DNA from: Acidobacteriota bacterium
GTDB lineage: Bacteria; Acidobacteriota; Vicinamibacteria; Vicinamibacterales; Vicinamibacteraceae
Direction of reading: 5' to 3'
DNA length: 64,000 bases
NCBI GenBank assembly: GCA_020845575.1
Contig: JADLFL010000035.1
Span: forward strand, 1 to 64,000
Part shown: piece after piece, positions 27,995-36,157 of the stretch
Layout: each line of letters begins with the position of its first letter
Numbering within the stretch: the stretch's first letter is position 1
Position numbers and translations under genes: made by a program
The notes under the pieces: model-generated
The model's database searches: none
The model's input: only the letters and a program-made list of their open reading frames with translations
What the model was told of the DNA's origin: nothing

Positions 27995-28878
27995 TGCGTC
28001 GCCGGCATGGCGTGCTCGCGGCGGTGCTGGTGATGTGCGGCGGCGTCCTTGCGTCGGGTCAGGAGTGGGCGTTCCCGTGGCCGCAGGGCCGCATCGCGCA
28101 GTACACGGCGAAGCGCGCCACTGGTCCGATCGTGATGGACGGACGCCTCGACGAGGCCGACTGGCAGCACGCCGAGCGGTCGCCGCGATTCTCCGATCTG
28201 CTCGCCGGACGCCCGGGGGTCCACGACACGCGCGCCGCCGTGTTGTGGGACGACACGCACCTGTACGTCGGGTACTGGATCGAGGAGCCCTTCGTCGCGG
28301 CAACGCTCACCGAACGCGACGCGCCGATCTACAAGGACAACGACGTCGAGCTCTTCATCGCGGGACGCGACGCGTACTACGAGTTCGAGATCAACGCGTT
28401 CGGCACGATCTACGAAGTGTTCTTCGTGTGGGAGCAGCAGTATGCGTCGAGCGGATATGCCGCGCGGCCCGAGTTCGATCGCGCGCGCGACGGCGTGCGG
28501 CCGTTCAACGGCGTGGGCCTGAAGAACCATCCGCGCGGCCGCCGGATCGGCTACTGGAACTGGGACATGCCCGGCCTTGTCACGGCCGTCCACGTCGACG
28601 GCACGATCAACGACAACTCGGACAGGGATCGCGGCTGGTCGGTGGAACTGCGGATCCCGTGGAAGTCGCTCGAACCCCTCGCGATGCCAGACGGCCGCTC
28701 GCTACCACCGCGCGACGGCGACGTCTGGGCGATGGACTTCTCGCGCTTCAACACGTACAAGGAAGCCGCCCCCGCGCGTGACCCCGGCGGCTGGGCGTGG
28801 AGCCCGCACGGCGTATGGGACTCGCACGTCCCCGAGCTCTTCACGCGCGTCCGCTTCTCGGCCGAACGGGTACGGTAG
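27994..28878 (+). CDS. secreted CBM9/DOMON-like carbohydrate-binding protein
   Basis: Protein of 294 residues with a signal peptide (MRRRHGVLAAVLVMCGGVLASGQ) and one carbohydrate-binding family 9-like domain (about 45-285). Family features are MDGRLDEADW, ARAAVLWDDTHLYVGYWIEE-type strands, VELFIAGRDAYYEFEINAFG and the closing WSVELRIPWKSL. These proteins bind glycans outside the cell and often occur alone in Acidobacteriota and Bacteroidota. The start overlaps the TldE stop, which fixes it. Confidence 0.85.
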   Translation: MRRRHGVLAAVLVMCGGVLASGQEWAFPWPQGRIAQYTAKRATGPIVMDGRLDEADWQHAERSPRFSDLLAGRPGVHDTRAAVLWDDTHLYVGYWIEEPFVAATLTERDAPIYKDNDVELFIAGRDAYYEFEINAFGTIYEVFFVWEQQYASSGYAARPEFDRARDGVRPFNGVGLKNHPRGRRIGYWNWDMPGLVTAVHVDGTINDNSDRDRGWSVELRIPWKSLEPLAMPDGRSLPPRDGDVWAMDFSRFNTYKEAAPARDPGGWAWSPHGVWDSHVPELFTRVRFSAERVR

Positions 28879-28899
28879 GGCGCTTACGGCAGTTCGGCC

Positions 28900-29742
28900 A
28901 TGTCCACGCTGCCTCCGTTGTCCGACGCACAGGTGCGCCGCTATCTGGCTCGGGTTGGCCATGCGGGTTCGATCGCGCCGACGCTCTCGACGCTGCGCGC
29001 ACTGCATCGCGCCCATCTGTTGGCGATCCCTTACGAGAATCTCGACATCCACTTCGGCGTACCGATCGTGCTCGATCCCGAAGCGATGTTCGAGAAGCTG
29101 ATCGACCGGCGGCGCGGCGGCTGGTGCTACGAGATGAACGGCGTGTTCGGGCGCGTGCTCGAGACGCTCGGCTTCCGGGTACACTACCTCGCGGGTGCCG
29201 TGGGCCGCGCCACACGCGGCGAGCAGGCCGAGGGCAACCATCTCGTGCTGCTGGTCACACTCGGTCAGGAGTGGATCGTCGACGTGGGCTTCGGCGACGG
29301 GTTCCTGACGCCGCTTCCACTCGAACCCGGCCGCTATCGCCGCGGCTTTCTGCGATTCGGCGTCACGCGCGCCGGGGAACGCTGGCGCGTCGACAACCAC
29401 CGGTTCGGCGGTGCCGACGGTTTCGACTTCATGCGCACGCCACGTGCGCTCGACGCGTTCGCCGCGAAGTGCCACGATCTGCAGACCTCGCCCGAATCCG
29501 GGTTCGTCCGATCGACAGTGTGCCAACGCTTCGTTGGCTACGGCCTGGTGACGCTGCGCGGCGCCACCCTGCGCGACGTCACGCGCGCGGGCGTGACGAG
29601 TCGCGTGCTGCGCGATGCCGACGAGTTCGTGCAGGTCCTCGCCGACAGATTCGACCTGCACCTGCCCGACGCCGTCACGCTCTGGCCGAAGGTGTGGGCC
29701 AGCCACGAAACCTGGCTCGCCACGACGCCCGGTGCCCGCTGA
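28900..29742 (+). CDS. arylamine N-acetyltransferase
   Basis: NAT-family enzyme of 280 residues that moves acetyl from acetyl-CoA to arylamines or hydrazines. The catalytic triad is complete: Cys76 (RGGWCYEMN), His114 (EGNHLVLLV) and Asp128 (WIVDVGFGD). The length fits the bacterial family. The ATG lies 21 bases after the CBM9-like gene. A heptamer array begins directly after its stop codon. Confidence 0.93.
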   Translation: MSTLPPLSDAQVRRYLARVGHAGSIAPTLSTLRALHRAHLLAIPYENLDIHFGVPIVLDPEAMFEKLIDRRRGGWCYEMNGVFGRVLETLGFRVHYLAGAVGRATRGEQAEGNHLVLLVTLGQEWIVDVGFGDGFLTPLPLEPGRYRRGFLRFGVTRAGERWRVDNHRFGGADGFDFMRTPRALDAFAAKCHDLQTSPESGFVRSTVCQRFVGYGLVTLRGATLRDVTRAGVTSRVLRDADEFVQVLADRFDLHLPDAVTLWPKVWASHETWLATTPGAR

Positions 29743-29797
29743 CCGGTTGCCGGTTTGCCGGTTGCCGGTTGCCGGTTGCCGGTTGCCGGTTGCCGGT
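29743..29797. repeat. heptamer tandem repeat, about 7 x CCGGTTG
   Basis: The array begins on the base after the NAT stop codon and contains seven CCGGTTG units, one of which has an extra T (CCGGTTTG, 29750-29757). Its last copies provide TTGCCG sequences upstream of the TACACT -10 of the next gene. It is the reverse complement of the CCGGCAA unit at 14104. Confidence 0.97.
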
Positions 29798-29808
29798 ACA
29801 CTTCCCCC
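29797..29808 (+). promoter_or_regulatory. leaderless promoter of YVTN-propeller gene
   Basis: TACACT (29797-29802) is followed by TCCCCC and the ATG. A -35-like TTGCCG from the heptamer array lies 15 bases upstream (29776-29781). There is no Shine-Dalgarno. Confidence 0.5.
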
Positions 29809-30828
29809 ATGTCCCTCTCCCCCTCGCTTCGTCTCGGCAGGCGCGCGGCGCTGCTGAGTGGTCTTCTTCTGGTCGCCGGCCTGCCGGCGGTGCACGCGCA
29901 GGTCCCGGGACTCACGGGCACGCTCGTCGTGACCAACAAGACGCCGTCCACGGCGACGGTCGTCGACGTCGCATCGGGGCGCACGCTGGCCACGCTGCCC
30001 ACGGGCACCAACCCGCACGAGGTCATCGTCACCACCGACGGTGCGCTGGCTGCGATCACCAACTACGGCGGCGAGCGGCGCACGCTCACGGTGATCGACG
30101 TCCCCGGCCTGAAGGTGGCGCGCACGATCGACCTCGGCGAGCATCGCGCGCCGCACGGGATCGCTGGCCTGCCCGGCAATCGCCTGGTAGCCGTGACGTG
30201 CGAGCTGACGCGCGCCGTGCTGATCGTGGACATCGTCGAGGGTGTGGTGCGTCACGCGATCTCGACCGATGCCGGCGGATCGCACATGGTCGGCGTGACG
30301 GCTGACGGGGCGTTCGGCTACACCGGCGACATGCGCGACGACAGCGTGACGCGCCTCGACCTGACGACGAACCGTCTGGTGCGCAGCTACCCGGTACCCG
30401 GCGTGCCTGAAGCCATCGACGTCACGCCCGATGGGAAGGAAGTCTGGGTCGGCAGCAATCGCCTGGGTCAGGTGAGCGTGCTCGATCCGCAGACGGGCGC
30501 CGTGACGACAGCGACGACGGGCATGAAGTGGCCGTACAGGATGCTGTTCACGCCTGACGGGAAGCAGGTGATCGTGCCCGATCCCACGCTGAACATCGTG
30601 CGCTTCATCGACCGCGCCGCACGTAAGGAGATCGCGACACTTCCGCTCGCGGGCGCGCCGCAGGGCATCACCATCACGCCGGACGGACGGTACGCCTTCC
30701 AGTCGCTCAGCGCCGAGACGCGCGTGGCGATCATCGACCCGGCGTCGCGCACCGTCGTCGGACACCTGTCTGTCGGCGAGACGCCCGATGGCGTCGCGTA
30801 CACGACGCGCGTCGTGCCGGCGCGCTGA
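29809..30828 (+). CDS. secreted YVTN-family beta-propeller protein
   Basis: Protein of 339 residues. The N-terminus has a signal with two arginines before the hydrophobic part (GRRAALLSGLLLVAGLPAVHA), possibly Tat. The rest is a seven-bladed propeller built from YVTN-type repeats, for example LVVTNKTPSTATVVDVASGRT, AVTCELTRAVLIVDI and ITITPDGRYAFQS. Such propellers are surface or periplasmic ligand-binding proteins; no catalytic site is visible. A longer open frame upstream only reads the repeat array and is not used. Confidence 0.88.
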   Translation: MSLSPSLRLGRRAALLSGLLLVAGLPAVHAQVPGLTGTLVVTNKTPSTATVVDVASGRTLATLPTGTNPHEVIVTTDGALAAITNYGGERRTLTVIDVPGLKVARTIDLGEHRAPHGIAGLPGNRLVAVTCELTRAVLIVDIVEGVVRHAISTDAGGSHMVGVTADGAFGYTGDMRDDSVTRLDLTTNRLVRSYPVPGVPEAIDVTPDGKEVWVGSNRLGQVSVLDPQTGAVTTATTGMKWPYRMLFTPDGKQVIVPDPTLNIVRFIDRAARKEIATLPLAGAPQGITITPDGRYAFQSLSAETRVAIIDPASRTVVGHLSVGETPDGVAYTTRVVPAR

Positions 30829-30834
30829 AACGGA

Positions 30835-30862
30835 GAGCGCACGGGCTGACGCCCGTGCGCTC
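30835..30862. terminator. bidirectional hairpin terminator
   Basis: A perfect 12-bp stem (GAGCGCACGGGC / GCCCGTGCGCTC) with a TGAC loop lies in the 57-bp gap between two convergent genes. There is no T-tract, so it may act as a roadblock or mRNA 3' end stabiliser for both. Confidence 0.7.
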
Positions 30863-30885
30863 CATCCTGATGTCGCGAGTTGCCC

Positions 30886-33800
30886 CTACTGCAGGCGCGT
30901 GGCAGGCAGGCTGACGCCGGTCTTCCAGGTTCCGGTCCCGAGCGACCAGTAGATGGACTCCTCGACGACGATCGGCGTGGCATTGAGGCTGTCCACGCGC
31001 GCACTGAATCGCCTGTCTCTGGCGGTCGGGAACTCACCCGCCACGTTCAGCGTCTGTCGGCGACCGACAGGGACCATGTACTCGCGACTCTCCGAGGGCG
31101 TGCCATCCTCGAATGCGATGGTCACGCGCACGATCGCGTCGGCGTCCGACGGATTGGCGACCAGCAGATACGTCGCGGCCCCCTGCGGTCCGCCTGCCAC
31201 GCCGTCGCCCATGGCGAACGAGAGCGCTGGCGCGAGCAGACCGGTACCGCCGTGGCCCTCTTCCCACCCGGGCTGCCCGTTGGTGGACCACCACATCGCG
31301 CGCTCGGCGATGATCGGCACATCGTTCTTCGACGTCACGTGCATGCCGAGACCCGTCCAGCTCTCCCAGTCGTGCTCCTTGTCGAGCGGGACCGTCACAC
31401 GACTCCTGGGCCCGACGATGTGTGTGCGCGTCACCCCTTCACCATGGTCGGGGAGATACCGTACGTCGACCTCCGCCGTCGTGTCCGAGGGGTTGACCAG
31501 GAGGAGGAACGAGTCGAAGAACGGACCTGCCGAGCCCTCGGCGAAGAACCACTCCGTGCCGATCCCGGGCGATCCGAAGGACGTCTCGCCGGCTTCGAAC
31601 CTGCCGTCGCGAATGATGTAGGTCGCGCGCTCGGCGACGAGGGGCGCCGACGCACGCACCACCGTTCCGAAGCCCTGATCCTGCAGTTCAGGTCCTTCCT
31701 GATTGACCCACACCGTCTGGCGCGAGTGCTTCGGCACGAAGTAGCTGCGCATCACGGAGTAGCCGTTCCCCGATACGAGGTACTCGACGTCGGCCGTGAT
31801 GTCCTCCTCGGTCGGGTTGGTGAGCAGGAGGAACGTGTGCAGTCCTTCGTGCGTGGTGCCTTCCGCGAAGTACCACGTGGGCGAGAGGGGCATCGCGCGT
31901 TCCGCCGTCGCGCCTTCGCCGCGGCGGTTCCACGTCATCGTGCGGTTGCTCACGACGGCCTCGTCGGCTTCCACGCGGATGCCGAACGCGTGGTTCTGCA
32001 GACCGGCAATCATCGACGTATCCACCGTAAGGCGACCCTGCGGGCGGCTCCTCACCAGGTGCTTCACGACGGTCGCGTCGTCCAGATAGAAGGTGAGCTG
32101 GACGGCCGACTCGAACGGCGCGGGGTTGTAGAAGTTCAGCCACGTCGTGAACGGATCCTGCGCGGTACCTTCGGCAAAGAAGATCCCGTGCTGGCCATTC
32201 GGATGCGTGTTGGCTTCGAACTCCTCGAAGTTGCTCTTGCCGTCGCCGTCGGGGTCACTCGCGGCGTCGTTCGGATCGTGCGGATCGAGTCCGTAGAACT
32301 CCTCCCACACGTCGGGGATGCCGTCACCGTCGGAGTCGACGGTCGGCGCCGAGGGATCCATCGGATTGGTCGGATCGGGTGCCGGCGGCTCCGGCTGACC
32401 GGGCTGCGTCGGCTCCGTGGGTTCGGTCGGCGTCGGCTCGGGACGCTCGTACGGCGTGTAGGCCTTCACGAGCGTGCCGTTGCCACCGGGCAGGACCAGT
32501 TGCACGTCGAGCGGATGACCGGCCGGCAGCGGCGGCGTCACGAACCTGACGATGGAGTCGGACTCCACGACGACCTTCGGAGCCGGCACGCCGCCCACCA
32601 ACACCGTGGGCGTCACGCCAGGCGTACCCGGCAGCGTGAAGCCGGCGCCGTGGATGCTCACGAGCGTCCCACCCTCTGCGGGGCCTGACGCGGGATAGAT
32701 GTGCGTCACGTAGAACGGCGGCGGAACGACGTTCACCACGAACGTCCGCGTGGTCGTCACCTGACCATCGAAGACCTCGACCGTCACCGTGACCGGGCCC
32801 TGCTTGTAGGGCACCGGCGTGATGGTGAACGTGCCCGTCGAGCCGCCACCGTAGGTGACGGTGCTCGTCTGCGCCGTACCAGGCACGCTGCTCGTGACGG
32901 TGATGCTGATCGGCTCCGATTCGCCTGGACCTGGAGACAGGCTCGTCAGCGTGATCGTCTGCGGACCATCGCTCCAGTGCATCGTCAGATTCGTGGGCTG
33001 ATCGACAGTGGGCGCGTCGTTCACCGGCGTCACCGTGAGGTCCACCGTCGTGACGGCGCTGGTCGCGAGGCCGTCATTGGCGCGATAGGTGAACGAGTCG
33101 GGGCCGAAGTAGTTCGCGGGCGGCGTGTAGACGAAGCTGCCGTCGGCGTTGAATGACAGCGTGCCGTGCGTGGGCCCGCTCACCTGTACGGCCGTGAGGG
33201 GGTTGACGTCAGCATCGGTGTCGTTGGCGAGTACGCCAAGCCCCGCATTGACGGTGAGTACGCCGTCCTCGGCCACCGTGTAGGTGTCGGTGACGCCGAC
33301 AGGCGCGCTGTTGGGCGTGATCACGTCGTTGTCGGCCGCCGCGTTGTTGGATGGGTCGAGGTCCGTGACGCCCACCCCGACGGCGATGCTGGCGGGCATC
33401 GAGAGCGTGCCTGACGCGCCCGTCACGGTCCCCGTGACCGTGTAGATGGCGCTGCTGTTGGCCGCCAGATCGACAACCTGGCTGATCGCGCCGTTTCCGC
33501 TGGCGACAGGGCACGCCCCGCCACCTGACAGGGCACACGTCCATGTGACGTTGCTGAGGCCGGCAGGCGGCGTGGCCGTCACGGTGGACCCATTGACGGC
33601 GACGTTGCTCAGGTTGCTGGCCGTGATCGTGTAGGTCGTGGTCTGACCGGAGATGACACCCGTCTGACCATTGTCGACGTCGACCTTCAGGTCGACGAGC
33701 GTGTTGTTGGTGACGCTCGTGTTGACCACGGGTCCGAGCAGTGCGGGCTCGTTGGTACCCTCGATGCTGTAGTTGCCTGCCGCGATGGTGCCCGAGGCGC

Positions 33801-34797
33801 CGCCGTTGACGTTGACGACGATGTCGATCGGATGGAGCTGGTCGACGGGCAGCGTCCCGATGTTGCACGTGACGACGCCGGCCGACTGCGTGCAGCTGTT
33901 GAGAGAATCGCTCACGGAGACGAAGGTCGTCTGCGGCGGTACCGTGAACTTCACGACGCCGTTCTGCAGGTCGCCGGTCCCCTGGTTGCGCGCCGTCAGG
34001 TGGTACGTCATCTGGCCGCCGGGATTGACCTGCGCTGGGGCGGTCGCGATGACGCTCGGACCTGGAATTTGCGATCCGAACGCGTCGACGTACACCCATC
34101 CCGCGTGGCCACCCGGCGAGCAGCGCGAGGCGATGGCTTCGAGCTCGATCTCGTCGCCCACGGCGAGAGACGCATTGCCCGGCGCGATGTCCACGATCTG
34201 CCAGTCGGTGAAGGTGTAACCACTGTGGGTCTTCCACGGCACGCCTGGTTCGGCGGCATACGACATTCGCTCGTAGAGCACCGCGTTCCCGCGCGACTTG
34301 TTGCGCACGATGATGAAGAACCATGCCTGCTGGTGGCCGGCATGTGAGCCGTCGGCCAACACCGGCGCGTACGCGAGCCGGATGTGGACCTTGCCGTCGA
34401 GGCTGTCCACGTCAGACGACTGGACCGTCGTCGATTGCTTCAACGCGTTCGCATTGTTGCTGCTGCCCGCGTAGTTCACGACGGCGGCGAAGTCGCCGAA
34501 CCGCGGTACCTTCAACTGGTTGTTCGTCTCGGTGACCGAAACCGAGAAGGGACCACTTCCCAGCGTCCCGACCACGAATGTGTTGTTGGCACCGCCCGTG
34601 TTCCTGACGATGCTGCTGGCCCCATACGGTGCGGAGCCAGTCAAACTGGGGTTCAGGAACGTGGTGACAGTCCAACTCGACAGGTTTCCGTTCTCGAACC
34701 CACCATTGGTGAACAGGGCGAGACTTCCAACGCCCGATGCGACGATGGCGGACAGGACCAGTCCGACACGCCAGCGCAAGGCAACCGATTTCCGCAT
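30886..34797 (-). CDS. large secreted multidomain protein (DUF11, cadherin-like, IPT/TIG)
   Basis: Extracellular protein of 1303 residues with a signal peptide (about 1-28). Domains in order: a jelly-roll-like N-domain (about 30-240), two DUF11 repeats (about 245-480), a tandem-95/cadherin-like repeat (about 495-590, ANDTDADVNPLTAVQVSGP), an Ig-like domain (600-690), an IPT/TIG domain (693-778, HIYPASGPAEGGTLVSIHGAGF), a Pro/Thr linker (784-815) and a calcium-binding TSP3 segment (818-865, DSDGDGIPDVWEEFYGLDPH). Four C-terminal modules of about 100 residues follow, each opened by a motif like WFFAEG and containing FLLLVNP. It is probably a cell-surface adhesin or matrix protein. The start has GGAG five bases upstream; an open frame of 89 more codons has no support. 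Confidence 0.9.
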   Translation of the reverse strand: MRKSVALRWRVGLVLSAIVASGVGSLALFTNGGFENGNLSSWTVTTFLNPSLTGSAPYGASSIVRNTGGANNTFVVGTLGSGPFSVSVTETNNQLKVPRFGDFAAVVNYAGSSNNANALKQSTTVQSSDVDSLDGKVHIRLAYAPVLADGSHAGHQQAWFFIIVRNKSRGNAVLYERMSYAAEPGVPWKTHSGYTFTDWQIVDIAPGNASLAVGDEIELEAIASRCSPGGHAGWVYVDAFGSQIPGPSVIATAPAQVNPGGQMTYHLTARNQGTGDLQNGVVKFTVPPQTTFVSVSDSLNSCTQSAGVVTCNIGTLPVDQLHPIDIVVNVNGGASGTIAAGNYSIEGTNEPALLGPVVNTSVTNNTLVDLKVDVDNGQTGVISGQTTTYTITASNLSNVAVNGSTVTATPPAGLSNVTWTCALSGGGACPVASGNGAISQVVDLAANSSAIYTVTGTVTGASGTLSMPASIAVGVGVTDLDPSNNAAADNDVITPNSAPVGVTDTYTVAEDGVLTVNAGLGVLANDTDADVNPLTAVQVSGPTHGTLSFNADGSFVYTPPANYFGPDSFTYRANDGLATSAVTTVDLTVTPVNDAPTVDQPTNLTMHWSDGPQTITLTSLSPGPGESEPISITVTSSVPGTAQTSTVTYGGGSTGTFTITPVPYKQGPVTVTVEVFDGQVTTTRTFVVNVVPPPFYVTHIYPASGPAEGGTLVSIHGAGFTLPGTPGVTPTVLVGGVPAPKVVVESDSIVRFVTPPLPAGHPLDVQLVLPGGNGTLVKAYTPYERPEPTPTEPTEPTQPGQPEPPAPDPTNPMDPSAPTVDSDGDGIPDVWEEFYGLDPHDPNDAASDPDGDGKSNFEEFEANTHPNGQHGIFFAEGTAQDPFTTWLNFYNPAPFESAVQLTFYLDDATVVKHLVRSRPQGRLTVDTSMIAGLQNHAFGIRVEADEAVVSNRTMTWNRRGEGATAERAMPLSPTWYFAEGTTHEGLHTFLLLTNPTEEDITADVEYLVSGNGYSVMRSYFVPKHSRQTVWVNQEGPELQDQGFGTVVRASAPLVAERATYIIRDGRFEAGETSFGSPGIGTEWFFAEGSAGPFFDSFLLLVNPSDTTAEVDVRYLPDHGEGVTRTHIVGPRSRVTVPLDKEHDWESWTGLGMHVTSKNDVPIIAERAMWWSTNGQPGWEEGHGGTGLLAPALSFAMGDGVAGGPQGAATYLLVANPSDADAIVRVTIAFEDGTPSESREYMVPVGRRQTLNVAGEFPTARDRRFSARVDSLNATPIVVEESIYWSLGTGTWKTGVSLPATRLQ

Positions 34798-34890
34798 AAC
34801 CACTCCGAAAGGCTGGGGTCTTCCGAACACGCCAGTCATTGGCGCGCAGAACTCCTGCCTCCGCACAATCGGAATTCGGGACCATTTCTT

Positions 34891-34902
34891 GAAACGCGTT
34901 TC
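34891..34902. promoter_or_regulatory. GAAACGCGTTTC palindrome, candidate operator
   Basis: A perfect 12-bp palindrome lies in the 207-bp divergent spacer between the large secreted protein and a small secreted protein. The GAAAC-CG-GTTTC form resembles operators of LacI-family repressors. No such repressor is encoded in the window. Confidence 0.35.
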
Positions 34903-35004
34903 GTGTGGGCCGGGCTGTGAAAGGAAATCCGGAGGATCGCGCTTGGTGGGGTAGAGAGAATGCCGCGATGCCGGAATGCCGCGAATGAGGGGAATGGAGA
35001 CAAC

Positions 35005-35535
35005 ATGCGCACACGACGAATCCTGACGGCGGGACTGCTGGCGGTGGCGATCCTTGCCCTGCACTCAGGGGCGGCCTTCGCGCAGAAGGCGGCGGCAACA
35101 GCGGCGGCGGAGAGGAACGTCACGGGGGGCACCGCGACGCTGGGATCCGAGCGCCTCACGTACACGGCCGGCGTCGCCTGGTTCGACAGGTACGACGACA
35201 GCGACGATCGGATCACGATCGCGTTCTTCGATCGCACGCCGACGCCCGCGATGCGCAAGAGCCGAGACGCGGCCGATGAGGCGCCCGGCAGGCTGGTACT
35301 GCACCTGAAGCGCGGCGCACCGCTGACCATTGCGTCCGTCACGTTCTGTTTCGTCGGCGCCGACTTCCCCGTCGATGGTGCGATCGGCAACAACGCAGAC
35401 GCGCGGGGCTGCGGCCTCGCGGTGTTGAGCGGCACGGCGAAGCCTGGCGGGACCGTCACGGCGCAACTGAAGGGGACCGGCCCGGGCAAGCCCTGGACGT
35501 GGGACCTGCGCGTGAATCTGCCGATCGAACCGTAG
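35005..35535 (+). CDS. small secreted protein of unknown function
   Basis: I do not recognise this 176-residue protein. A signal peptide (MRTRRILTAGLLAVAILALHSGAAFA) precedes a beta-rich domain with two cysteines about 30 residues apart (SVTFCFVG and ARGCGLAV). The start has GGAGA four to five bases upstream; the open frame extends 15 codons earlier without a ribosome site. It is divergent from the large secreted protein and is followed after 52 bases by the second ECF sigma factor gene. Confidence 0.75.
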   Translation: MRTRRILTAGLLAVAILALHSGAAFAQKAAATAAAERNVTGGTATLGSERLTYTAGVAWFDRYDDSDDRITIAFFDRTPTPAMRKSRDAADEAPGRLVLHLKRGAPLTIASVTFCFVGADFPVDGAIGNNADARGCGLAVLSGTAKPGGTVTAQLKGTGPGKPWTWDLRVNLPIEP

Positions 35536-35575
35536 TCACGACAACTGGAGCGCCTGGTGCTCGTGAGGCCGGGGC

Positions 35576-35587
35576 TATACTCCCGCC
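35576..35587 (+). promoter_or_regulatory. leaderless -10 promoter of ECF sigma factor
   Basis: TATACT is followed by CCCGCC and then ATG, so the transcript should begin at the start codon. No Shine-Dalgarno is present. Confidence 0.55.
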
Positions 35588-36157
35588 ATGGCGGGAGACG
35601 TCACGACGCTGCTGGCGCGCTGGAGCGACGGCGATCGCGACGCTCTCGACGAGTTGATGCCGCTGGTCTACGGCGAGTTGCGCCACAACGCAGGCGCATA
35701 TCTGCGCCGGGAACGCGACGACCACACGCTCCAGCCGACGGCACTCGTCCACGAGACGTGGCTGCGACTGGTGCGCCAGGGCAACCCCTCATTCGAACAT
35801 CGGCGCCAGTTCTACGCGCTCGCGGCGCAGGTGATGCGGCGGATCCTGATCGACCATGCGCGCGCCACCCGCGCCGACAAACGCGGGGGCGACCACATGC
35901 GCGTGGCGTGTGCGTCCGACGTCGGCACGGATGCACCGGCGTTCGAGGACCTGCTGTCGCTCGACGCCGCCCTCGCACGGCTGGCGACAGCCAACGCACG
36001 GCAGGCGCAGGTCATCGAGCTGCGCTACTTCGGCGGCCTGAACGTGGAGGAAGCCGCCGACGTGCTCGGCGTCTCACCGGCCACTGTGAGCCGGGATCAG
36101 AAGGTGGCCGAAGCGTGGCTCGGCCAGGCGATGGCCGATGACGGCGAACAGGACTGA
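35588..36157 (+). CDS. ECF RNA polymerase sigma factor
   Basis: Sigma factor of 189 residues of the same kinase-linked ECF subgroup as the one at 8742. Region 2 is seen in LMPLVYGELRHNAGAYLRRE and LQPTALVHETWLRL, region 4 in IELRYFGGLNVEEAADVLGV followed by SPATVSRDQKVAEAWL. It overlaps the start of the downstream kinase gene by 20 bases, so the two are translationally linked and probably form one signalling unit. Confidence 0.94.
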   Translation: MAGDVTTLLARWSDGDRDALDELMPLVYGELRHNAGAYLRRERDDHTLQPTALVHETWLRLVRQGNPSFEHRRQFYALAAQVMRRILIDHARATRADKRGGDHMRVACASDVGTDAPAFEDLLSLDAALARLATANARQAQVIELRYFGGLNVEEAADVLGVSPATVSRDQKVAEAWLGQAMADDGEQD

